From Anaerolineae bacterium (GTDB taxonomy: Bacteria; Chloroflexota; Anaerolineae; Aggregatilineales; UBA2796): a stretch of DNA of 47,154 bases. A model generated the notes under the pieces. That model was not told where the DNA came from and made no database searches. It saw only the letters and a program-made list of their open reading frames with translations. Of this stretch, positions 20,229 to 27,428 are shown piece after piece. The position numbers were made by a program, and so were the translations under genes. The stretch's first letter is position 1. Each line of letters begins with the position of its first letter. The DNA is taken from positions 1-47,154 of the forward strand of contig JADZBY010000457.1 of the NCBI GenBank assembly GCA_020851855.1, in the 5' to 3' direction.

Positions 20229-20879
20229 ATGCCAACGATGGAATGGTACAGACAAGCGCCGATGCTGGCGTTCGGGAGCGGCGTGGCAGGAAACGCGCCC
20301 AACATCGACTACCTGAGCGACACGATCAAGGGCGCGCTCATTGCCAACACGTATACCCCTGACCGTGACGCCCATGATTTCTGGGACGATGTTGTAGCGC
20401 ACGAAGTCCCCAACGGCAATGGGTACACGACTGGCGGCGCGACGCTGGCAAGTAAGACGCTGACCTACACCGTAGCCAATTCCTGGGCTACGCAGTGGGC
20501 CGGAACAACCGCCTATGTCGCCGGGGCCATCGTGCGCCCCACGGTGGGCAACGGCTTCCTGTATCGCGCTCAGGGCGCGGGCACGTCAGGCGGCTCGCAA
20601 CCGACGTGGCCGACGACCATCGGTGATGAGGTTGCTGACGGCGGTGTGACCTGGACGTGCGTGGGCAGAGGCGCAATCATCTTTGACGCAGCCGACCTGA
20701 GTTGGGCTAACTCCACCATCACGGCGCGCTATCTCGTGGTGCGTGACGACACGCCTGCGAGTGACGCCACAAAGCCTCTGATCGGCCTGATGGATTTCGG
20801 CAGCGACCAGACGACCAACAACGGCGCGTTTGCGGTGACGTTCAACGCGCAGGGGATGCTCGCGCTCTTCGTGGCGTAA
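20229..20879 (+). CDS. Structural protein with carbohydrate-binding-like insert, 216 aa
   Basis: Begins MPTMEWYRQAPMLAFGSGVA after AGGAGGAAA. The N and C parts look like a small virion protein (IKGALIANTYTPDRDAHDFW; LIGLMDFGSDQTTNNGAFAV). Between them (residues about 90-140) lies a GTTAYVAGAIVRPTVGNGFL ... SGGSQPTWPTTIGDEVADGG module known from carbohydrate-binding and tail-fibre proteins. It may be a decoration or tail protein that contacts glycans. Confidence 0.6.
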   Translation: MPTMEWYRQAPMLAFGSGVAGNAPNIDYLSDTIKGALIANTYTPDRDAHDFWDDVVAHEVPNGNGYTTGGATLASKTLTYTVANSWATQWAGTTAYVAGAIVRPTVGNGFLYRAQGAGTSGGSQPTWPTTIGDEVADGGVTWTCVGRGAIIFDAADLSWANSTITARYLVVRDDTPASDATKPLIGLMDFGSDQTTNNGAFAVTFNAQGMLALFVA

Positions 20880-20890
20880 GGAGGTGGCAC

Positions 20891-21172
20891 GTGGCTGTAC
20901 TTCCTGACACTGACCGGCAACGTATCTGGCGCGGGTTAATGCGCGCCGCCGACTTCGGCGGTATGCCAAATGTGGTCAAGGCAGACCTGAAGGCGGCGGT
21001 AGATGCGGCGGATACGTGGGTAGATTCGAACGCCGCCAGCTACAACACAGCGCTCCCGCAGCCATTTCGCAACAACGCCACAAGCGCACAAAAGGCGCTG
21101 CTATTGTGCGCAGTGGTGCTGATGCGCTTCAACCTCGATCTTCTCAGGCGTGTCTTCGGAGAGGTGGACTGA
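20891..21172 (+). CDS. Small head-tail-region protein, 93 aa
   Basis: GTG start, ribosome site AAGGAGG. The sequence MAVLPDTDRQRIWRGLMRAA followed by KADLKAAVDAADTWVDSNAA and PQPFRNNATSAQKALLLCAV is a type often seen in the head-tail region of phages, of unknown function. Its stop overlaps the next ATG (TGATG). Confidence 0.65.
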   Translation: MAVLPDTDRQRIWRGLMRAADFGGMPNVVKADLKAAVDAADTWVDSNAASYNTALPQPFRNNATSAQKALLLCAVVLMRFNLDLLRRVFGEVD

Positions 21173-21654
21173 TGGCGACTCGCTTTATCTTCACGCCTGA
21201 AAGCGCGCAGTTCCCGGCAACCAACTTCCCGCAACTGTTGAAAGTCAATGACCGTATGGTATTGGCCTTCGATGCGGGCACGGACGAGAACGCCTACTGG
21301 GTGTTTGTCGCGCCGCAAGGACTCACCGGCACGATCACCGTGCTCGTTCACTACATCATGGCAAGTGCCACATCGGGCGCGCTGTACTTCCAAGGTGCAC
21401 TCGAAGCCGTGACGCCGGGCGACGCGGTTGATCTTGATGCCACTACCTCATTCGACACGGCGAACAGCGGCAATGGCAACGTGCCTGGGACTGCCGGATA
21501 TGAGCAGGCGATCTCGATCACCATGACCAACGCGGACTCTATTGCAGCAGGTGATGTGGTGCGGCTGAGGCTTAACCGTGACGCGGATAACGCCAGTGAT
21601 ACGGCCACGGGCGATGCGTATGTGCTGGCAGTGGAATTCAGGGATGCGGCATAG
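21172..21654 (+). CDS. Beta-rich virion protein, 160 aa
   Basis: Starts at ATG 21172, coupled to the preceding stop. The whole sequence is beta-strand rich (GTITVLVHYIMASATSGALY, DVVRLRLNRDADNASDTATG, AYVLAVEFRDAA), a jelly-roll-like pattern of appendage or decoration proteins. No catalytic motif. A structural role is inferred from context. Confidence 0.6.
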   Translation: MATRFIFTPESAQFPATNFPQLLKVNDRMVLAFDAGTDENAYWVFVAPQGLTGTITVLVHYIMASATSGALYFQGALEAVTPGDAVDLDATTSFDTANSGNGNVPGTAGYEQAISITMTNADSIAAGDVVRLRLNRDADNASDTATGDAYVLAVEFRDAA

Positions 21655-21665
21655 GCAGAGGTTGA

Positions 21666-23141
21666 ATGTCGATCTTGTTCACCGCAGCCACAGGTAACGC
21701 GATCTGGCGTTCAGACCCGCCGACCACGGCATTTACGTGGATGGCGTGGGTGGCGATGCTTTCAGATACGAACAACTGGAACATCCTGGTCTGCTTCTCG
21801 GCAGGAGATCGTGCGCAGTTAGGCACGCAGGGCGACGGCACGACGCTGGTGTTGCAGGATAACAACAACGACAGCGCCGGATATGCGATGGCACTCAGTA
21901 CATGGACGCATGTATGTTGGGTGCATCGCGGCGACAGCGACAACGAGCTATGGGTAAATGGCTCGCTGATTGCGGATTCATTTGTGCAGGCCGCGCCCAC
22001 CGGAAACCTGGTTGTTGGCACATGGTCGGCAAGCGATCCCAACTACGGTGGCTCCTGGGCAGTTGCCGACATGAAGCTGTGGAGCGCAGCCATCAGTGGC
22101 GCTGAAATCGCGCAGGAGATGTACGTTAAGCGTCCTTTGCGCACGGCAAATCTGTACTCGTGGCTGCCCACCTGGCCCGGCGCAACTGAGCGCATCAAGG
22201 ATTACTCCGGCAACGGACGCGACTGGTCAGTCACACCCACGATCAGCGATGTGGATAACCCGCCAATCTCGTGGGGCGGCGTGCCGCTGTTTACGGGCAA
22301 TCCGGTCAGCGGTGGAACGGGCGTCACCGTTAGCGCCGAACTGGGACTGGCGCTCGCGCTTCCCTTTGATGCGAGTGTGTCCATTGGCTCTACGCTTATC
22401 ACCACACTGAGCCAGGTGATCGCCGCTGGCTTTGATGCGTCTGTCTCTGTCGGCGTCACGATTGCCGCCGAGATGGGGATGGCGCAGGCCGTTGGCGCTG
22501 ATGCCAGTGTATCGACAGGTGTCACCATCAGCGCAGAGCCTGGGCACGGCATAGCTAGTGGGTTTGACGCTACGCTATCCGCCGGCTTGAACATCAGTGC
22601 TGAGATCGGGACAGGGCAGGCGTTCGGCTTTGAAGCAACCGTAACTACTGGCGCGATTGTCGAAGCGCAAACGGGCCACGCGCTCGCCGTTGGCTTTGAG
22701 GCGAGCGTATCCACTGGTGTCACGGTTAGCGCAGAGGTTGGTCTTGCTCTTGCACTCCCACTCGAAGCCGAAGTGTCAGCCCTGAGCGGCGCAATCATCA
22801 ATGCCGACATGGGCGCGGCCTACGCCTGTGGCTTTGAGGCGAGTGTCGCTGTCACGTCGAACGTATCGATTGCGGCTGACATCAGCACTGCGCTCGCCTA
22901 CGGCTTCGATGCGACCGTTGATGCCTCTACCAACATCGTCATTGAAGCGGGTGCGGGCTTTGCCTATGCGGGCGGGCTGGAAGCGCAGGTGAGCACCACG
23001 TCGAATGTGGCTATAGACGCCGAAATGGGCTCTGCGTGGGCGCTGGCCTTCATGGCAGCGGTGTCCACTGGCGGGGGCGGTGAACGCGCAACATTCAGGG
23101 GCATGTGGCGCGGCATGTTCAGGCGCATGGAGGCACAATGA
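21666..23141 (+). CDS. LamG-like protein with eleven short repeats, 491 aa
   Basis: N-terminal concanavalin/LamG-like lectin fold (residues about 1-165: WTHVCWVHRGDSDNELWVNG, WAVADMKLWSAAISGAEIAQ), followed by about eleven imperfect 22-24-residue repeats from about 220 to 480. Each repeat has the form V-T/S-I-S-A-E-x-G-x-A-x-A-x-G-F-E/D-A-S/T-V-S-T/x-G. The end is Arg-rich (FRGMWRGMFRRMEAQ). The repeats should form a stacked beta structure or fibre; together with the lectin head this suggests a host-binding virion fibre. The stop overlaps the next start. Confidence 0.65.
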   Translation: MSILFTAATGNAIWRSDPPTTAFTWMAWVAMLSDTNNWNILVCFSAGDRAQLGTQGDGTTLVLQDNNNDSAGYAMALSTWTHVCWVHRGDSDNELWVNGSLIADSFVQAAPTGNLVVGTWSASDPNYGGSWAVADMKLWSAAISGAEIAQEMYVKRPLRTANLYSWLPTWPGATERIKDYSGNGRDWSVTPTISDVDNPPISWGGVPLFTGNPVSGGTGVTVSAELGLALALPFDASVSIGSTLITTLSQVIAAGFDASVSVGVTIAAEMGMAQAVGADASVSTGVTISAEPGHGIASGFDATLSAGLNISAEIGTGQAFGFEATVTTGAIVEAQTGHALAVGFEASVSTGVTVSAEVGLALALPLEAEVSALSGAIINADMGAAYACGFEASVAVTSNVSIAADISTALAYGFDATVDASTNIVIEAGAGFAYAGGLEAQVSTTSNVAIDAEMGSAWALAFMAAVSTGGGGERATFRGMWRGMFRRMEAQ

Positions 23142-23665
23142 ACTGGACGTTGAACCAACAGAACCGGATCACGTTCGTGATGGTCGATGCGGCGGGCGCA
23201 GAGGTCGCCGGGCTGGGCAACACCTTTACGCTCGAAGTCAGTAAGGCAGGCGCGGCGTTTGCGGCATCGGCGGGCGTGGGCGCGGAGATCGGCAACGGCT
23301 GGTATACCTACCTGTCAACGGCGGCTGAGGCTGACACCGTGGGCCCGATCGCGATTCGCGTCAACGGCGCAGGCTGCGTGCAACAGAACCTGGAGTATGT
23401 GGTTGCACAGCGCACGCCGAATGCGATCGCATTCACTTACACCGTCATCGACAGTGCTACGTTGCTCCCGGTCGAAGGTGTGGAAGTGTGGTTCACCACC
23501 GACGCTGGAGGCAGCAATGTCGTGTGGACGGGCGTCACCGATGCGTTCGGCGTGGCGCGCGATGCCAATGGTGCGCTGCCGCTGCTTGACCCTGGCGTTT
23601 ATGCCGTATGGCGTCAGAAGCCTGGATTTACAACCGTGAATCCAGACTGGGAGACGGTGAGCTAA
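23138..23665 (+). CDS. Ig-like virion protein, 175 aa
   Basis: ATG 23138 coupled to the previous stop with GGAGG upstream. Two beta-sandwich-like halves: residues 1-85 (NRITFVMVDAAGAEVAGLGN ... GPIAIRVNGAGCVQQNLEYV) and 90-175 (FTYTVIDSATLLPVEGVEVW, DAFGVARDANGALPLLDPGV), the second with the look of a carboxypeptidase-regulatory or Ig-like domain. Likely a decoration or tail component. Confidence 0.6.
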   Translation: MNWTLNQQNRITFVMVDAAGAEVAGLGNTFTLEVSKAGAAFAASAGVGAEIGNGWYTYLSTAAEADTVGPIAIRVNGAGCVQQNLEYVVAQRTPNAIAFTYTVIDSATLLPVEGVEVWFTTDAGGSNVVWTGVTDAFGVARDANGALPLLDPGVYAVWRQKPGFTTVNPDWETVS

Positions 23666-24948
23666 TGCCAAGTTCTGGTGGCGGCACCATTACCCCGATT
23701 GCAGCGCCGACCTCCGCGGCGATCACCGGCGCACCGCGCGCCGCGTTGCCGCTGGACGAGTTCCGGCGCATCATCGGCTTTCATCCGTATCACTTCTGGC
23801 AGCTCGCCGACAATGACAAGGCGCGCATCACGAATAACTGCAACCCGCTGGTGAAGCAGTATGCCTGGCAGAACGCCGACGCGATAGGCCGCGCGGAGAT
23901 TCTGGAGGCCATCGAGTTGGCAGAGCGCAGACTAGCTGAACACCTGGGGTTCTACCCGGCGCCGCACTATGTTTCGTTAAGCGTGCCATTCCCGCAGTTT
24001 GCAGACAGGCGTCAGGGCTACCGGCGCTCGTGGGATGCGCAGGGGCGCTGGATTGGCTTATCGCTCCAGGAAGGGTACGTGCAGACGATCGGCGCCGAGT
24101 CTCTGACGCTGATCGGCAATGCCAACGTGGTGATGAGCGACGCAGACGGCGATGGCCTGAATGACACGTTCACCCTGACGATTGCAACATCCGTCACTGA
24201 CCCAGGGCAGATCGCGGTGTACTTCGTGGCGGCGGATCGCTTCGATGGCTCTGGCGCGTCAGACCGCTGGCGCATTGCACCCATCACCGTCTCAATCTCT
24301 GGCGGCATGGCGACGATCAAGGGGCGCGCGTGGACGATTGTGCGCCCAGTGCTATACGAGGGGCTGGGCACACAGGCGGTTGATCCTGGCGTGGCTGGCA
24401 ACTTCGCTTCACAACTCTCCGTCTATCGGCGCGCGGTCGATACCACGCAGCAAGGGGCATTCGTGTGGGAGACCGTGCCCGGCGATTGCAACACCGCTGA
24501 TCCGTCAGCCACGGCGAGCCAACCGGCGCGCTTCGTGGTACGCGATGCGCCGCTGGGCATCATCGCCGGCGAGACGGCCAGTTACGATGCGGCAACGGGC
24601 CTGTGGTCAGAAAGCGTATGGGCGATTGACCGGCCGCCTGCCAGCGCCCTGGTCAATGTCCTGGCCGGGTTCCCCTTAAGCAGCGGGCAGATGGAGAGCA
24701 AGCTGGCCACTATCGTGGCGCGACTGGCGGCCGCTGAGATGGAGCGCGGCATTTGCGGTTGCGAGACGGCCAACCGGGCGCTTGCGTACTGGCAGTTCGA
24801 TGTCTCGCGCGCCGCCGGCGCCAACGACGAACAGTACCAGGTGAGCGAACTTGATTTGGACAACCCGCTGGGCACACGGCGCGGGCAGGTGTTCGCCTGG
24901 CACGAGATTCAGAACTTGCGGATTCAGCGTGGCCTATCGACCGGTTAG
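23665..24948 (+). CDS. Head-tail connector-like protein with insert, 427 aa
   Basis: Coupled by TAATG to the preceding gene. Residues 25-110 (LPLDEFRRIIGFHPYHFWQL ... EILEAIELAERRLAEHLGFY) look like the helical head-tail adaptor proteins that begin with a DEF..I.G..P..F motif and a long AE..AE..L helix. The middle (about 120-290) is beta-rich with an SDADGDGLNDTF calcium-loop-like segment, and the C-terminal 90 residues are helical again (LATIVARLAAAEMERGICGC). Probably a connector between head and tail. Confidence 0.55.
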   Translation: MPSSGGGTITPIAAPTSAAITGAPRAALPLDEFRRIIGFHPYHFWQLADNDKARITNNCNPLVKQYAWQNADAIGRAEILEAIELAERRLAEHLGFYPAPHYVSLSVPFPQFADRRQGYRRSWDAQGRWIGLSLQEGYVQTIGAESLTLIGNANVVMSDADGDGLNDTFTLTIATSVTDPGQIAVYFVAADRFDGSGASDRWRIAPITVSISGGMATIKGRAWTIVRPVLYEGLGTQAVDPGVAGNFASQLSVYRRAVDTTQQGAFVWETVPGDCNTADPSATASQPARFVVRDAPLGIIAGETASYDAATGLWSESVWAIDRPPASALVNVLAGFPLSSGQMESKLATIVARLAAAEMERGICGCETANRALAYWQFDVSRAAGANDEQYQVSELDLDNPLGTRRGQVFAWHEIQNLRIQRGLSTG

Positions 24949-24961
24949 GACGTATAGGCAT

Positions 24962-25075
24962 TAGAATACAGACAGGCGCAAGCGTGCGCGTATAAGCAGG
25001 CAGAAAGTCCTGTAAGGGTCGAACGTTCGGATTGAACGCGGCCATTCCCATCAAAGGGAGTGGCCGCGTTTTTTT
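24962..25075 (+). promoter_or_regulatory. Late promoter-terminator module D (before tail tube)
   Basis: TAGAATACAG (24962-24971) matches module C exactly, then an additional stretch of roughly 40 bases with short inverted repeats, then TCGAACGTTCG (25019-25029) and the largest hairpin of the set: 15 pairs (25035-25049/25056-25070, one G-U) followed by a T-run. Same components and order as A-C, with longer spacing between the first two boxes. Confidence 0.68.
25035..25075 (+). terminator. Strong terminator before the tail-tube gene
   Basis: Fifteen-pair stem beginning AACGCGGCCA and closing TGGCCGCGTT, loop ATCAAA, then seven T. It would stop the transcript of the head genes 41 bases before the tail-tube start codon. 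Confidence 0.88.
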
Positions 25076-25115
25076 GTTTTTCGCTCTTTCGATTTGATCG
25101 TCATGGAGGTTTGAA

Positions 25116-26678
25116 ATGCCTAAGCCAGGCTCGAACGAGATCATCACCGGCAAGATGGGCCGCCCCTACCTGCAGATCGGCGGGCCACGACCGGGGAACC
25201 GCATCCTCTTCTACGGCGGCGAGACCAACTACGTCGCCATCGCCGGCGTCGAGGCTCCGCAACTGGGCGGGATCGACGCGATCAACGTGCACACGCCCGA
25301 AGCGGTGGGGCGCTACACGCGCGCCGGCGCATCTGTCAGCCCGGCAGACTTCGACTCGTCCACGCTCACGCTCATGGAAAAGCGGGGCGCCATCCCCCGG
25401 CACCTGTTGGGCATCAACTGCTTTCTCAACGCCTACCTGCTGCATGGACGCTGCAAGTCTTTGAGCGACTTCGATTACGGCTGGGAGGATTACGTCGAAA
25501 TCTACTCCACCGGCAGGATCACTTCCCGCTCTCCCGGTGACCGCTTCACGTTCGACAGTGACGACGGCCTGCAGACCGACCTGGAGATGACCTGGCTGGG
25601 CGGCGTGTACCCGGCCGGCGCGATCGCGTTCGCCGAGCGCGCGGCCACGGGCGTCACGCTCGAACTCCAGGACGTGATCTACGCCAATCGCGAGCTGTGC
25701 GGCGAGTGCGGCCCAGCCAACGATGGCACGGGATGGATATACGCAGTCGAGAAAGGCGCGGTCGCAGACAAGCCAATCGTGCACTACTCGACGGACGGCG
25801 GTGCGACCGGGGCTACCTCCAGTATCGCCACAGCCGCCAACGCGGAAGTCCCATGCGCCATTCGCCTGATGGGGCCGTACCTGGTGGTGCTGTCGCCGAC
25901 AGCGAACACGGCGACGCGCGGCGGCTACTACTACACCACGGTTAACCCGGTCACCGGCGTGCCGGGGAGCACCTGGACGAAGGTTACGGCAGGCTTTAGC
26001 GATGCGCAAGAGCCGCGCGATATGTGGGTGGCGGGCGCGCGCGAAGCGTACATCTGCACGGATGGCGGCGAGATTCTGCGACTGACGGACGTGCCAGCCG
26101 GGCCGGTCTCGCTAGGCATCGTGACTTCAAACGACCTGGCGCGCATTCGTGGGGAAGGGGACACGATTGTGGCCGTGGGTGCATCGGCCACGGTGGTGCG
26201 CAGCGTCAATCGCGGGCTGACGTTCAGCGTGACGACCACAGCCCCTGGGGCGGCCGCGCTCACGGCGGTGGAAGCGCTGGACCGCAACCGCATCTGGGTC
26301 GGCAACGCCTCTGGCGCGGTCTATTACACCCTCACCGGCGGTGAGACGGCGTGGGTGGCTGCCTCGCTCCCCGGCGTGACAGCGACGGCGATCCAGGACA
26401 TTCGCTTCGCAACCGACGAAGTGGGCTACATCGCCTACACCATCGCGGGCACCTTGGGGCGGCTGCTTGCCACACTCAATGGTGGCGTGTCGTGGGTTCC
26501 ATCCGATGTGTCCAATCCACGCCTACTGGGGCTGCCCACCACGGTGACGCAGCGCTACAACCGCATCGACGTACCGCAGACGCCCACGCCGGGCATTAAC
26601 GCCAATCACGTGCTCTTGTGCGGGCTGGGCGCAACGACCGACGGTGCGCTGCAACAGGGCGCGCCTAACGTGTTCTAG
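25116..26678 (+). CDS. Tail tube protein fused to a BNR-type beta-propeller, 520 aa
   Basis: N-terminal residues about 1-195 fit a major tail protein (GKMGRPYLQIGGPRPGNRIL, VAIAGVEAPQLGGIDAINVH, a Cys-rich end LCGECGPAN). From about 200 on, the sequence has repeating blades with Asp-box/BNR hallmarks (HYSTDGGATG, SVNRGLTFSV, TLNGGVSWVP) and phrases such as MWVAGAREAYICTDGGE and IWVGNASGAVYYT, a beta-propeller of the photosystem-stability/sialidase-like kind. High position in the tail operon with its own promoter module suggests an abundant product, so the propeller would coat the tail. Confidence 0.65.
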   Translation: MPKPGSNEIITGKMGRPYLQIGGPRPGNRILFYGGETNYVAIAGVEAPQLGGIDAINVHTPEAVGRYTRAGASVSPADFDSSTLTLMEKRGAIPRHLLGINCFLNAYLLHGRCKSLSDFDYGWEDYVEIYSTGRITSRSPGDRFTFDSDDGLQTDLEMTWLGGVYPAGAIAFAERAATGVTLELQDVIYANRELCGECGPANDGTGWIYAVEKGAVADKPIVHYSTDGGATGATSSIATAANAEVPCAIRLMGPYLVVLSPTANTATRGGYYYTTVNPVTGVPGSTWTKVTAGFSDAQEPRDMWVAGAREAYICTDGGEILRLTDVPAGPVSLGIVTSNDLARIRGEGDTIVAVGASATVVRSVNRGLTFSVTTTAPGAAALTAVEALDRNRIWVGNASGAVYYTLTGGETAWVAASLPGVTATAIQDIRFATDEVGYIAYTIAGTLGRLLATLNGGVSWVPSDVSNPRLLGLPTTVTQRYNRIDVPQTPTPGINANHVLLCGLGATTDGALQQGAPNVF

Positions 26679-26724
26679 GAAGGTCTTGGAAGGTCAATGG
26701 AAGCCATAGGGGGCTAAGAAAACC

Positions 26725-27186
26725 ATGACGCAAAAACTGACGCCGATTCTCTTTTCGACCGACATTCAGATTGCCGTGCGGCCTGTGAGCAATGTGCTCA
26801 TGATGGAAGTGCAGAAGTCCATCCCCAGACCAAAGCCGCCAGTGGAGCGGGTTGCCAACGCGGATGGCACCTTCCGCGAAGAGCCCAACCCCGACCACCC
26901 AGACTATGCCGCTGCGCTGTCGAAGTGGACGGAACAGGTTGAAGAGGCCGTGCGGAAGCTGTGCATCAAGCGCGGCGTGGTGCTGCACATGACCGACGAG
27001 CAGAAGGCCGAAGTCGCTGAGCTGCGGGAGTTCATGCGCACGGAGTTCGACCAGGCGCTGGACGCGGATGACCGCTACGTGTACGTGGCCTATATCGCCG
27101 TTGGTGGGCAGGAAGACTACGCCAAGCTGGTGAACACCATCGTCGGAAGGAGCCAACCCACCGACCCAAAATCCGCGAGTGGCTAG
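26725..27186 (+). CDS. Tail assembly chaperone, unshifted form (gpG-like)
   Basis: 153 aa, between tail tube and tape measure, the standard place for tail assembly chaperones. It is helical and acidic in the centre (EEAVRKLCIKRGVVLHMTDE). Near its end a CCCAAAA slippery heptamer allows a -1 shift into the following frame, so this is the short form. It would hold the tape measure protein soluble during tail assembly. Confidence 0.75.
   Translation: MTQKLTPILFSTDIQIAVRPVSNVLMMEVQKSIPRPKPPVERVANADGTFREEPNPDHPDYAAALSKWTEQVEEAVRKLCIKRGVVLHMTDEQKAEVAELREFMRTEFDQALDADDRYVYVAYIAVGGQEDYAKLVNTIVGRSQPTDPKSASG
27165..27171 (+). promoter_or_regulatory. -1 frameshift slippery site CCCAAAA
   Basis: C-CCA-AAA in the zero frame (GAC CCA AAA) matches the X-XXY-YYZ rule for -1 slippage and lies four sense codons before the zero-frame stop TAG (27184-27186). 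Slippage joins the chaperone to a 75+ residue downstream frame, as in the lambda G/GT pair. Confidence 0.75.
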
Positions 27187-27425
27187 ACCTCTTTGACGTG
27201 CGCTTTAAGGGGCGCGATGTGTTTCACGCCCCGACGCAAAAAAGCGGCGTCACGTATTCGGTGCAGTTCGAGTGGCGACTGGCCGCGCACTGGGCGGGAT
27301 ACAGGCGCTTTAAGGACTTTCAGGCGCTCGACGGCGACGAGCAGAGCGAGATCGTCGCCACCTACCGGGCCTGGGCGCAAATGCGCGCGGTCGAGGAGTA
27401 TGCGGCGGCGAAGGCGATGAAGTAA
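27171..27425 (+). CDS. Tail assembly chaperone frameshift extension (gpT-like)
   Basis: Reached by -1 slippage at 27165-27171, the reading frame continues IREWLDLFDVRFKGRDVFHA and ends AAAKAMK, giving a fusion of about 233 aa with the upstream gene. The residues before the first in-frame ATG (27198) already look like protein, which argues for the fusion over an independent start. It ends three bases before the tape measure gene. The extension normally contacts the tape measure protein. Confidence 0.72.
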   Translation: MREWLDLFDVRFKGRDVFHAPTQKSGVTYSVQFEWRLAAHWAGYRRFKDFQALDGDEQSEIVATYRAWAQMRAVEEYAAAKAMK

Positions 27426-27428
27426 CCG

